The position numbers and the translations under genes were made by a program. A stretch of 64,000 nucleotides of DNA from Liopterus haemorrhoidalis (lineage: Eukaryota; Arthropoda; Insecta; Coleoptera; Dytiscidae), in the NCBI GenBank assembly GCA_963971575.1, contig OZ020618.1, forward strand, positions 30,866,540 to 30,930,539, given 5' to 3'. Within the stretch, counting starts at the first letter, position 1. Every line of letters begins with the position of its first letter. Of this stretch, positions 43,140 to 53,673 are shown one piece after another. A model generated the notes under the pieces. It ran no database searches and was not told where the DNA came from. It was given only the letters and a program-made list of their open reading frames with translations.

Positions 43140-43730
43140 GTTATATTATTAGACCTGGTAACAATAAGTATTTCGCAAAGAAGTTAACAGAATAGTAACT
43201 TACGATGTTAAAATATTTAAATTATCAATGTTTAACAAACATTACAATAGACCCTTTACGACAGAAACTTACGATAGAACATGGGTAGGGAATCTTTTAT
43301 CTTGGAAAGCCATTTCACACTTCGAAGATGTGTAACGAGACTGCTCACTACCTTTCTCCTTAGCAGGTGTGTAAATAGCCCTTAAGGTTTATTAATATTT
43401 TATTTCATTAAATCTGCTTTTACTCTTTGGTATTTTAAATATGTGTTACTTTAATATTTAATATTAATAAATGTAGAACGTTAACTGGCTATTTTAACGC
43501 CGCCTCGTTAATTTATTAACACAAATATGCTTAGCGAATAGCATTTACGTTTAAACGGGAGTTAAAAAAAAATAACGTGAAAAAAAGAAAACTGACAACT
43601 GCAAACTGTTAAAAGAGGTTGCTTAGAGAATAGACTCGTATATCAGTAATGAAAAAAAAACAAGTATCTTATTGTTAGTAGACGCAGTCATGAGAATACG
43701 ACCGACTTAAAAATTAATGACAACACATTT
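43140..43730. other. AT-rich stretch
   Basis: Nothing recognised. Confidence 0.4.
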
Positions 43731-43734
43731 GAGT

Positions 43735-44412
43735 TTCTACTTTCAAATACTTGGACACCAGGGGTAAATCAGGTGAATCTGAATTTGATACAGCATGAAA
43801 TTACGAATAGAATTAAAGCTGCTAATGCATCGTATTTTGCAGTTGGTCCCCTCTTCAAAACGAAACTTCTATCTAGAAACACAAGATCAGGTTATACCAA
43901 GTTATAATACGTTCCGCACTTATGTGTGGCTCCGAAATATGGACTTTAATAAATCGAGATAGACAACACCTCTTAGTTTTCGTAAAAAAAAAATAAATAA
44001 AAAAAAAATAAAAAATAAAGAAAAATTAAATATTGCACAGAATTTTTGGTCGTGTTTAAATTAATGGTGAATGGAGAATCCGTAAGAACAAAGATATTGG
44101 AGAACTGTACTCAAAGCCCTGTATCACACAAGAGCTGAGAGTGAGACGATTACAGTGAATAGGACATGTTATGTGGATGAGGGAGGATAGAATGGTTAGG
44201 AAGCTATGGGAAGGAAGACTGAATACCCGTCGACCAGTGGGAAGACCTCGCAAGAGATGGAGAAATCAGTTAACCGTAAATCTAACGTAAAATCTAAAGT
44301 ATTGGAATACAGGGTACTTGGCAAGACCTGACAATGAATAGATTAAGATGGAGGACTTATGTGACTGAGGCCAAAAGTCAACCTAACTGATAGTGCCCAA
44401 AGAAGAAGAAGA
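43735..44412 (+). mobile_element. RTE-like LINE 3' end (+), same family as 29920-31310
   Basis: Plus-strand decayed 3' portion. Blocks match the reverse complement of 29930-30540 in order: TTTTGCAGTTGGTCCC, AAACTTCTATCTAGAAACAC, ATTGGAGAACTGTACTCAA, GGGAAGACCTCGCAAGAGAT and the end ATAGTGCCCAAAGAAGAAGA. An A-rich insert lies at 43985-44030. No long ORF survives. The shared 3' end defines the family terminus. Confidence 0.85.
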
Positions 44413-44419
44413 AGTTACA

Positions 44420-45430
44420 TCAGACACATAAAGAAATTTAAAACAAATTGAAAAAAAGACATAATATTGAAAATAAAAGGATTTGTTCTGCAAAATTTGG
44501 ATTCATTCAAAGGATTATTTTTAAAACATTTTAAAAAAGGGATCCTGTCTTCATTTGATATATATTTAGGTTGGTCAGATATTTCATTCCGCCCATGTTA
44601 TAATCAGAGACCGATTCATATTTTTTCGTTAAAATTTTGTAACAGTATCCCAATTAAATTTTTATTCGGCTCTCATTTATTTCACTTGTTTAAGTCAAGA
44701 ATTTTATTATTTAATCTTCAAGAAAGTCCTGCTAATAAACGTTTTAGTGTCAAGATAAAAGAATTTAATTCTTTCTCCAAACTATCTACCTGTTTGTATC
44801 TAGACTAATATAATTAAAAAACCGTTTTAAAAGATCGTGTAAAATTTACGTTGATCAGCTTTTGTAGGGCATTTCTAAAAGCATATAAAAGCACTCAGAG
44901 CAGTATCAGAGAGGTCATAAGAGGCCACTTCTTTGCTTCGGGTCAAGGGTGCGGGGTCAAAGGAAGTACATACCTGGTTTTAATTTTACAGGACAAGGAT
45001 TTAATGAGAAATACTAACTAGCTTTACATCGTATTGCTCAAGGCTTCAAGGCTTTTTGCGACATCATCTCTGCATGAATTTTAAATACCTATGTGTTCTT
45101 TACGTGCATTTAATTACACTTCGATTGAAGAGAATTGCTTAGCTTGCTGATCACTAACGTTTAAGTTTAGTGCGTATGTTTGTTAATTAGAAAATTAATG
45201 ACGCGATGTTAGAGATAACAATTAATTACTGAAAATGTAAGATGCTGAATTTAACTTTATTTTCGACTTTAATTTACGTGTACGCCCTGGAATATTTTAC
45301 GCGAACAAAGAAATTCGACTTTTAAATTCTTAAATATAATCTGTAATTACATTAGAAGAAAATAAAATATATTATAACTTTTGTTTTTATACTTTTAATT
45401 CGATTAAGTGCATATCGAGATTTAAAAAAA
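44420..45430. other. Unannotated AT-rich stretch
   Basis: A 113-residue plus-strand ORF (44467-44808), rich in Phe, Leu, Ser and Lys, shows no family I recognise and is probably chance. Nothing else is supported. Confidence 0.4.
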
Positions 45431-45439
45431 TACAGGACA

Positions 45440-46418
45440 CAGCGGCGGTGAAAGGCAGGGGCGATAGGCCTAGGGTGCCAGCTCGTAGGGGCGCCAAAAC
45501 AAACGCTTAAAAATACATAGTCTAAGTTTTTATTAAGTTGTTCTATTTTTATTTAGAACAAAATTATAAATTTTCATTTTTATATCAATCTTGTACATAT
45601 TAAATATAAAATTGAGTTTAAAGATGTACACATTTATTGATTATACAATAATATTCAGTCTTCTGTTGCACTGATATTGCACTGACCACATTTAGATATA
45701 CAATGGCACCTTGACTTACAAACTTAATTTGTTTTAGACCCGGGTTCGTATCTTAAAAAGTATGTATCTAGAAACCCAATTTTCTTTGCAAGAAAATGCA
45801 AAGAAATGGAGAATGAGTAAGAAGGAACAATTTTCCACTATAAATATGCTTTTTGTGTACAATTACATATTAACTTTTATTTATAAAATTTTCTGTTTTA
45901 CACGATTAGTATGAAAATCATCTTCCATTAAATTGAAATGAGATAAGATGGGTTAACATTGTTATGGATTCTGCAACTCTACTTCCATTAAATTGTAAAA
46001 AAGGACAATTTTCTTGTGTCTGGTTTTGTGGTTCAAGAGTTTTCGATTTGTTACATGTAGCAATAGCATGTTATTAGTCTATTTCTAGTACTAGGGAAAA
46101 AGTTTAAAAAAGTATAATGTAAACAGACTTTAATTCATTTAAAATGCAAAACATTATAATTCGTATCAAGAGGTCAAAATAGGATATGAAGATAATTTGT
46201 ATCTCGAAAAGATCGTATATCGAGAGATTTGTAAGTCGAGGACTAGTATTCGATTAAAATGTTAAAATATTTAACTTGCAATCTAAATCAAAAGAATATG
46301 TTTGAAACAAGATTGAGAGCACCTAAACTCCCCACTTAGGTACGCTAGTGCTTATTCTAAAAAAGGGCGCACTTTTGCGGGTTTGCCCCGGGCGCCAAAA
46401 GCGCTAGCACCGGCTCTG
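45440..46418. mobile_element. hAT non-autonomous element, perfect 8-bp TSD
   Basis: 979 bp, starting CAGCGGCGGTGAAAGGC and ending GCTAGCACCGGCTCTG (inverse CAGAGCCGGTGCTAGC), so it has short imperfect TIRs with the CAG...CTG hAT signature. It is flanked by ACAGGACA at 45432-45439 and 46419-46426, a perfect 8-bp TSD. Both termini carry GGCGCC-type sequence (GGGGCGCCAAAAC and GGGCGCCAAAAGC). No transposase. Confidence 0.92.
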
Positions 46419-46516
46419 ACAGGACATACAACTATAGTGTAGAGCTGGTGTGAACTGAAGTAAGATTTATTTCGTTTGACAGAATATACGTATTTATTTT
46501 AAGTCGGTTTTACATA

Positions 46517-47042
46517 GTTCAATTATTGATCAATAAATTGATATTTTTAAATCAATTAATTTACCAATTTATTGATAACTTTGGAAGTAAAATTACTACT
46601 ATATACACATCAATTTATTTATCAATTTTTTTGAAAACTTTTACATTACCAATTATAAAACATGATGACATATTTTTCAAAATAAAAATATTGAAAAAAA
46701 TCTTCATATAAACGTGCATAATTATGAGCTGGGAACAAACACAAAATAATAAACCTAGAAAAGGGCGGGTTAGAACGTTTGTTGTTTTAAGTGGAACTGT
46801 CACAGGTGAAAATGAAACACAGAATCAATACATTTTTTGTTTATGCTACAGCTAAACAGTTGGCAATAACTAAACAGATAAAAATATACCTAGAAGTCCC
46901 TAAAAAAATGATTAACAAGTTCTATTTTCAAAATAAACTGATCAATTTTAATCAATCAAGAAATTTGAGTACTTTATACACATCAGTAAATTGAAGGTCA
47001 GCTTTTTCAGTTTATTGATCAATAAATATTTAATTGAACAGA
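46517..47042. repeat. Inverted-repeat element with TTGATCAATAAA arms
   Basis: Left GTTCAATTATTGATCAATAA (46517) and right TTATTGATCAATAAATATTT then AATTGAAC (ending near 47041) are imperfect inverses; TATACACATCA also recurs inverted further in. Likely a MITE; termini and TSD are uncertain. Internal ORFs (46526-46994) are not supported. Confidence 0.5.
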
Positions 47043-47049
47043 ATAAAAA

Positions 47050-47745
47050 ATTGCAAAGAATTATTCCCTCAGAATTATATATTAATATGATCAAAAAAAT
47101 ATTGACTTGATCACAAAAAATACTGATTTAATAAGAAAAATATTCATTTGCATGACTCACATGCAGTATAGCAGGGGCGCTCAAACAGTCGATCGCGAGA
47201 GGTTTTTAAGTCGATCGCGTACATATTTATAAAAAGTATTTTAAATATTTTTTTACAGTTATTGTAATTTAATAGTTATTAATTTAGTAACGAACATTAA
47301 ATGTTAAACTATCTGATAGAATAATAGATGATAATTTAAGATTTAACATTTAATAGATATTATTTGGAATGAGGTAGATCTCATCGCTTTATAATTCTTA
47401 TCAATATCACAAAATTTCCCGATCAAACACTTAATTAAGTACTGATAAATTAAATACCACCCTTTTTTGACAGTTAAAATACAAATCAGTATACAAAGAT
47501 ATTAGAAAACAAATTACACACATCGAAAAAGTCTAAGGATATAAAAAAATAAATAGCGTATGGTTTCTTTAGTAAGTTTATTGTATTCTATCAATTAAAA
47601 TACTCAATAAAGAATAGTATACAACAAAAGAAGCTAAATGTTATTTATAAAAATAATCAATATTTGGAAAAAAAAGAATGTACTGATTTCTGTATAGAAT
47701 TGTAAAAAATGAAAAAAAAGAAGAAAACAAATGCTTATAGAGAGT
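47050..47745. other. Stretch with one hAT-like end
   Basis: CAGGGGCGCTCAAACAGTCG at 47173 looks like a hAT terminus, but no inverted partner was found. The remainder is AT-rich. Confidence 0.35.
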
Positions 47746-47749
47746 ATGA

Positions 47750-48425
47750 CCTCCATGTTGGTTGATTACAGCCCTACATCTGCGATTCATGGACAAAATA
47801 ACATTACCGATGTCTTCTTGAGGTAACTATGCCCATTCTGCTCTTAGAAGCTCTCTGAATCTAAAATTATCTACATAGGATGATATCCATATACTCCACA
47901 TATTCTTCTTTTAAGCATGTCCCACACATTTTCAATCGGATTTAGATCCGGTGACTGTGCTGGCCATGGTATCGCATCAATACCTTCGTTATCCAGCCAG
48001 TTCGTTACAATTCGCGCAACATGTGGCCGAATAACAGTACCACCTCTGTAACTGTGAACTTCCTGGACGTGTCTCAAACGTTCCAAATTACCGGATCCTC
48101 TCCATACCATGTTCGACGAGAATCTGGATGAATTCCAAATCTGGACTCATCAGTAAACAAAACTGTAGCCCAATCATTATCACACCAATATTCAAAATTG
48201 TGACACCAGTCTAATCTTGCTCTGCGATTGCCTCTAGAAAGGAGTTGACACCTGATTGGTCGTCGAGATAGAATATTAGCTTCGTGGAGACGATTTTTTG
48301 CAGTATCGCGACTAATGGTTAATTTATGCGCTCGCTGTAACTTCCTTACCAAATCGGGTGCTGTAATAGTAGGTTGTCTTCTAGCATTTAAAACCAAAAA
48401 TCTGGAGAAGTCCCACCGCACGATT
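47750..48425 (-). mobile_element. Tc1-like transposon remnant (-)
   Basis: Transposase remnant on the minus strand, lacking the N-terminal HTH and recognisable TIRs, with an internal deletion. Flanks are AT-rich with no clear TSD. Confidence 0.85.
47871..48421 (-). pseudogene. Tc1-like transposase, frameshifted, second Asp deleted
   Basis: 48074-48421 has LHEANILSRRPIRCQLLSRG and ATVLFTDESRFGIHPDSRRT (first catalytic Asp in TDES). After a frameshift, 47871-48110 has ERLRHVQEVHSYRGGTVIRP, then AIPWPAQSPDLNPIENVWDM with the third DD34E Asp/Glu pair. The sequence jumps from SYRGGTV directly to RPHVARIV, so the stretch containing the second catalytic Asp (normally in a QDNA box) is deleted. Confidence 0.9.
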
Positions 48426-48429
48426 CATC

Positions 48430-48619
48430 TCGTGGATAGTTAAATGCTAAAAAACACTGCAATTATTAATACAAACGTTTTAAATCAAATTAAAATGAAA
48501 CATGTGATCAACCAACGCATCATGTACTGAATAAAATTTGTCAAATTTGTATTTGTTTTGTCTTGTTGGTTATTGTTTTTACTTGTTTTCCATAGCCAAA
48601 TACTCATAATTGCCTATTT
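48430..48619. other. Spacer between Tc1 remnant and Gypsy
   Basis: AT-rich and non-coding. Confidence 0.4.
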
Positions 48620-48624
48620 TAATT

Positions 48625-48772
48625 TGTTATAAGATTTGTTGATAAATAAGACACGTCTAGTCTGCTTGATAGTAATTTATTAACTAACTTGCCTAATCAT
48701 TTACAAAAAAACCAATAATGCCAATATGTTAAATATACCAACATCTAAACATAAATATAACTATATATGACA
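48625..48772 (-). repeat. Gypsy 3' LTR
   Basis: 148 bp, differing from the 5' LTR by a few substitutions, an extra AT pair repeat near its start and an A-tract length change. Confidence 0.93.
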
Positions 48773-48787
48773 TCTTCCCTTTTTTAA
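48773..48787 (-). promoter_or_regulatory. Polypurine tract
   Basis: TTAAAAAAGGGAAGA on the minus strand directly precedes the TG of the 3' LTR, the expected position of the plus-strand primer. Confidence 0.85.
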
Positions 48788-48874
48788 TATTAATTATATT
48801 ATTATTATTATATACAAGTATCCTTAAATTTAGAAATAATTTATTTAATTCTTGCTTAGTTTCAAGAGATTTTA

Positions 48875-49234
48875 TTAATATACGCTTTGAATGGTTCTCT
48901 CGGCCATACCGTTAGATTGGGGGTACTTTGGGCTGCTTCTAATATGTTTAAAATTCCAGTCTGCAGAAAAATTATTAAATTCTGAGCTTGTAAACTGTGT
49001 ACCTCCATCTGTGATAACAATCTTAGGAATTCCATGTCTGGGAAACATTGATTTTAAGCTTGTTATAACATTTAAACTTGTAATTTTATTCAAAATATTA
49101 ATTTCTACGTATTTTGAAAAATAATCTACTGCTAACAAATAATACTTATTATTTAGTACAAAAATATTTAAACCGACCTTTTCCCATGGGCAATTAAGAA
49201 CTTCGTGCGGCAACATTTTTTTTTTTTTTTCCAT
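48875..49234 (-). pseudogene. Gypsy integrase core, cut on both sides
   Basis: LLAVDYFSKYVEI (first Asp), KIVITDGGTQFTSSEF (second Asp) and SNGMAERTIQSVY (Glu) give the complete DDE integrase core. The first residues (poly-Lys from the T-tract) belong to the inserted LINE tail; the native integrase begins at MLPHEVLNCPWEKVG. After TIQSVY the frame stops and the PPT follows within about 90 bp, so the integrase C-terminal domain is deleted. Confidence 0.92.
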
Positions 49235-49517
49235 AGACTTTATTTATTGACGCTTCAACATCAAGGTTTTTAGCGTCTTTCTAATAATACAATATATGGT
49301 ACAAGATATAATATACTTAAATTAAGGTAACATTTTATTATTCTTAGAATTTGTTCTTATATTAACTGTAGCAGTTCTGCTTCTGTTAGGAACCTAATTA
49401 TGTTGTTGGAGGCATCTGGAGTGTTTTTAAGAGCTTCGGCTAGGCTATCGGGGATGTTATATTTATGCCGTAGTTGACTGTAGGCTTGGCACTCGATGAG
49501 GATGTGTTCAACTGTGA

Positions 49518-50273
49518 TTAATTCATGGCACTGCTCACAGATCTTGGCGTTTTCCTTTTGTAATAGATGTTCGTGTGGCCAATTCGTAATCTTGTGAGTG
49601 ATGTTTGTTTTTTGCCATCACTACAAAGATTCCATATATTCGTATCCTTTTTTATGTTTCTTAGTTTGTTCGAGTTGTCGGTACTCAGCCATTTATGCCT
49701 TTGTTGCTTGATCATGTATTCTGTGATGGTTTTGAAGCTGTCCTCCATTGGTATCTCGGTCCTTAGTTGTGGTGCGTCACTTCTGCTTTTTATAATGTTG
49801 TCTATTTCCTCGTTTCCTGGTATACCTTTATAACTTGGGACCCAAAGAAGCGTTATTTTCTGTTTTGTACGTTTCTGGTAGTGGTGGATTATTTCCTGGA
49901 TCTTCTGGATGGTTTGTTGTTTAGTTTTTATGTTAGTTATGTTTTTAATGGCAGTGAGGGAATCTGTACATATGACAATGTTGTTTGTTTCTGGTCCTGC
50001 AGCTATATATTCTAGAGCTATTTTTATGCTATTTAGCTCAGCGGTGTTGATGGATACTGCTGGTTCTAGGCTATAGCATTTAGTAGTGGAACTAGTTTTA
50101 AATCCTATAGTGACCATATCGTTGTGGCATGAGGCTTCCGTATAGTAGAATGTTGTATCAGCTGGTTGTTTTGCACAGATTTTATTAAATTCTTCTTGGT
50201 ATTTTTCGTTAGTGGTGTTTTTTTTTTGAATTGATTGAGGCGTAGATTTGTAGTTGGTAGGTATATTTCCCAT
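49518..50273 (-). pseudogene. LINE ORF2: RNase H domain
   Basis: 251 residues. TFYYTEASCHNDMVTIGF is the first RNase H strand, with Glu where the family usually has YTDGS, so the first catalytic Asp is substituted. SINTAELNSIKIALEYI holds the Glu, NIVICTDSLTAIKNI the second Asp, and LLWVPSYKGIPGNEEID the last Asp region (His of the usual SHxGxxGN replaced by Tyr). It ends with LTRLRIGHTNIYYKRKTPRS. Start Met is in the upstream frame overlap. Confidence 0.9.
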
Positions 50274-50869
50274 GGAGGTGTATTGTGATGAGTGGTTTTA
50301 TCTAATTTGTTTAGTTTGATTTTAAGTATTGTGAGGCTATCATTGACATTTTTTTGGATAGGAGTTTGTGATTTTGGAGTGATCTTTCCGTTATTTTTTT
50401 GTGTAAATAGGGCACTAAATGTTGGGTGGGATGGGTTTGTGGATATTTTCACTGCATATTTGCTTAACAACATTCTTCTCCTGTCTTCCAATTCAACCTC
50501 TCCAGCTTCATTGCGAATGCTTGTAACAGGACTAGTTCTATATGCTCCAGTAACAATCCTTAGAGCTGAATTCTGTATTATATTAAGTTTTTGGAGGATA
50601 TGAGGTTTGGCTGTTCCATATATTGCGCTACCATAGTCTAACTTAGATCTAACAACTGTTTTGTATAGCATTAGTAGAGTTTTCTTGTCTGCTCCCCATT
50701 CATAATGTCCCGTGGTTTTCATTAAATTGATGCGAATATTACAATCACGCCTAAGTCTTCTATGTGGGGCTTCCATGTTAATTTCTGGTCAAAGGTCATT
50801 CCTAAAAATTTTTTGGAGTTTACGAATTGAATGGGTCTATTATCGAGTGTTAAACGAGGAGTTGTAGGG
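50222..50869 (-). pseudogene. LINE ORF2: RT thumb and linker
   Basis: After the frameshift, KFLGMTFDQKLTWKPHI precedes KTLLMLYKTVVRSKLDYGSA, IYGTAKPHILQKLNIIQNSA and LRIVTGAYRTSPVTSIRNEA, the thumb and linker typical of I/Jockey-type ORF2. A second homopolymer frameshift at 50221-50228 leads into RNase H. Confidence 0.9.
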
Positions 50870-52024
50870 TTATCTGTTATTTTTTTTTCCAAAGGTGATT
50901 GCTTCGGTTTTTTGTTTGGAAAATTGGAAACCTACTTGTGTTGCCCAATTCTGAAGTTTTTCTATTGTAGTTTGTAGTATATTTGTCGTAGTTGTTTTGT
51001 TTCGGCCTTTGACGTATATTGCAAGATCGTCTGCAAATAATGAGAAGTTAACAGGTTTTTCTATTGTTTTGGTAATGTCGTTGATAGCTACTAAAAATAA
51101 CGTTACACTAAGCGTGGCTCCTTGTGGGATTCCGTTTTGTTGGGGTTTTGTTTCGGAAAGTATTCCATTTGCGCGAACTCTGAATTTTCGATTTTGGAGG
51201 AAACTTTTTATAAATTGGAGCATGTGTCCTTGCACACCTAGTTGTTGTAATTTGTTTTCAATATTCCATTTCCATGTTGTGTCGTAGGCTTTTTCCAGGT
51301 CAAAGAAAATAGAAGTGACGTGTTGTTTTTTTGAAAAGGCTGAGTGGATTTCATTTTTTAATTTTATTATATGATCGTATGTAGACCTATTGCTTCTGAA
51401 TCCACATTGGTGTGTATCAATTAAGTTTTTGGACTCTAGGTACCATGTTAGTCGGCTATTTATCATTTTTTCCATGATTTTGCCTATGGTGTTGGCAAGG
51501 GCGATTGGTCGGTAGCTACTAGTTGAAGTTTTATCTTTACCATGTTTGTGGATGGGTATTATTTCTACCTCGTTCCACTTACTTGGATATTTGTTGTTAG
51601 TCCAGATATAATTATATATTTCGAGTAGCTTATCTTTCGTTGACTCGGGGGCTTGGACAAGAAATTCAAAGGGGATATTGTCAGGGCCTGGGCTGCTATT
51701 TTTCTTTGTTGTATGTAGGGCTGAATTTAATTCTTTCCTAGAAAACTTATGATTTATAGGTTCTGTATTATTTATTATATTAATGGATTTTTTTTCTTGG
51801 GCAGTTTTAATACTTTGAAATGCATCACTATAGTTTAAGTCGCTGCTAACTTTTTCATAATTCTTAGCTAGAGCGTTAGCTATGTCTACTGGATCAGTTA
51901 GCGTGTTAATTCCTTCTTTTATCAGTGGAATATATGGACAGTTATTGTTTCCCCTTATCCGGTGTATGGATTGCCATATTTTTTTTAATGGAGTATCTTT
52001 ATTTAATTTGCTGACGTATTCTCT
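50870..52024 (-). pseudogene. LINE ORF2: reverse transcriptase domain
   Basis: Same frame as the endonuclease. SSPGPDNIPFEFL, WNEVEIIPIHKHGKD and SYRPIALANTIGKIMEKMIN are the fingers; CGFRSNRSTYDHI follows. Catalytic motifs: FFDLEKAYDTTW (A), NGIPQGATLSVTLF (B) and FSLFADDLAIYVKG (C), all intact. The frame breaks at the A-run near 50881-50889. Confidence 0.93.
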
Positions 52025-53050
52025 CTACGACTTTGTTTTTGCTTCCTTCATAATTCTTCTTGCTGATGCTCTCATTTTCTTTAGATTAATAAGGTTGTCT
52101 ATTGTTGTGTGCCGTTTATATCTGTAGAGTAGTCTGTTGGTTTCTTGTTTAGCAAGTTCGCCTTGATCATTCCACCAGGGTGTATTTTTCTTATGTGTTG
52201 TGAGCTTGTAGCCTATACTGCTTTCTGCTGCTTCGACTATTATACTTGATAAGTGATCTATGATGCTATTTGTGTCTGTATTGTCATTTAGTCTGATGTC
52301 GGGTATGTTATTGTTAAGTATTGTTTTATAGTTTTCCCAATCGGCTTTCTTTAAGTTCCATTTCTTTTTTGTGTTGACTTGGTGCATTATTTGGGTGGTT
52401 CTCCTGTTATTGAACATAGTCACTGTTGGTGAGTGTCCACTGCCGTATTGGAAGGTGAGAGTTTCATGTGATATATGAGGGTATAATCTAGGCGAGCAGA
52501 AGGTTAAGTCTATATTAGAGAAAATACCTGTTCTAGAACAGAAATGTGTTACTCCGTCAGGGTTGATGAGAGTCAGATCTTGTAATGTTTTTTCTATAAT
52601 TTTCCCTGATCTATTCGGGTGCTTTGATCCCCATAATTCGTTGTGTGCATTAAAGTCACCAGTCAAAATGACAGGTGTGGGTAGTTGTTTCATTAGGTTG
52701 TCAATATCTTCTTCTCGTATATTAATAGCTGGTGGTAGGTATATACTGCATACTGTAACAATGTCCGGTAGGTATACTTTTACTGCGATTACTTCGATGT
52801 TACTGTTTACATTTATTTCTTCGAAGTGATGTGTATTTTTAACCATTATAGCTACTCCCCCACTCGCTGTTATGGCGTCTAATCTGTCTTTGCGGACGAT
52901 GTTGTATCCTTTAAATTTGAATTTATCGTTTGGGTTAAATCGAGTTTCCTGTATGCAAAGTATATTTGGGCTTTCGTTAGCTGTTAGTTCCTGTATTTCT
53001 GCTAAGTGTGATATTAGACCATTGCAGTTCCATTGAATTATTTTCGTCAT
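52025..53050 (-). CDS. LINE ORF2: endonuclease domain
   Basis: 341 residues from MTKIIQWNCNGLISHLAEIQ. APE-type endonuclease motifs: QWNCNGL (Asn), ILCIQETRF (catalytic Glu), VILTGDFNAHNELWGS (Asp/Asn) and YGSGHSPTV (SGHSP His). It is followed by the linker and KNTPWWNDQGELAKQETNRL. The frame stops at TAG 52027-52025, but the next 385 codons continue in the same frame with RT, so this is a single premature stop. It nicks the target DNA for target-primed reverse transcription. Confidence 0.93.
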   Translation of the reverse strand: MTKIIQWNCNGLISHLAEIQELTANESPNILCIQETRFNPNDKFKFKGYNIVRKDRLDAITASGGVAIMVKNTHHFEEINVNSNIEVIAVKVYLPDIVTVCSIYLPPAINIREEDIDNLMKQLPTPVILTGDFNAHNELWGSKHPNRSGKIIEKTLQDLTLINPDGVTHFCSRTGIFSNIDLTFCSPRLYPHISHETLTFQYGSGHSPTVTMFNNRRTTQIMHQVNTKKKWNLKKADWENYKTILNNNIPDIRLNDNTDTNSIIDHLSSIIVEAAESSIGYKLTTHKKNTPWWNDQGELAKQETNRLLYRYKRHTTIDNLINLKKMRASARRIMKEAKTKS

Positions 53051-53211
53051 GATCGGAGGTTTGTTTTTATTTAATGTTGTGTACTGCTTCTTGATCTACT
53101 TCTTGGTGGTCTTCTTCTTCTTCTTCTTCGTCTTCTTCTCGTTTCTGTTGAAGTACTGTTTGATTTATAATTTTTGTTAGTTTAATTTTTGCTGTCCGGC
53201 TGGATATAAAG

Positions 53212-53673
53212 TTATGTAGTTGTTTCATTATATATATATATAAGTCCGTCGATGTTATCTGTATATTCCTTTACTGTTGGTAGTGAATTGGTACTAGAAA
53301 CATTTTCTATAAAACTATAGAACCGTTCGTAGCTTAATATAAATTTGGGTGAGTTAAATAATTTTTTGGCAGGGTGTAACCAGTCTGCCACTGACATCGT
53401 TGGGCTTAAATTTCTTTTAGGTCTTTTGTTTCTATTTTTCGTTGGGCTATTTGCGCTACTGGTAGGTATGTTGGGGTTGTTATTTTTTTTTGTCGTATCT
53501 GTAGGTAGGATAAGGTCTATTAAGGAATCAGTACTTTCCTGGCTGCTTAGCGATGTTGCCGAACGTTTATTGTTTGAGATTTCTTTACTGTTTTCCGAAG
53601 ATTCTAGATTGTCTGTTCTTGGGGTAATCGGTGTAACTTCTTTGCTTTTTTTTTTAGATATATTGCGTATCAT
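53212..53673 (-). CDS. LINE ORF1 C-terminal extension in -1/+1 frame
   Basis: 153 residues beginning MIRNISKKKSKEVTPITPRT, Ser/Asn/Lys-rich, with a conserved-looking tail MSVADWLHPAKKLFNSPKF and SYERFYSFIENV. It probably forms the C-terminus of ORF1 in related LINEs. Here it starts at an ATG overlapping the ORF1 stop, and an A10 run (53646-53655) lies near the junction, a site prone to indels or slippage. Confidence 0.6.
   Translation of the reverse strand: MIRNISKKKSKEVTPITPRTDNLESSENSKEISNNKRSATSLSSQESTDSLIDLILPTDTTKKNNNPNIPTSSANSPTKNRNKRPKRNLSPTMSVADWLHPAKKLFNSPKFILSYERFYSFIENVSSTNSLPTVKEYTDNIDGLIYIYNETTT

Noticed and set aside
44467..44808. 113-residue ORF as a gene
   Set aside because: Biased composition and no motif; flanked by TE sequence.
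49567..50015. Plus-strand hydrophobic ORFs opposite the RNase H domain
   Set aside because: Shadows of the LINE RNase H coding strand.
52563..52829. Plus-strand ORFs opposite the LINE ORF2
   Set aside because: Antisense shadows of a clear endonuclease domain.
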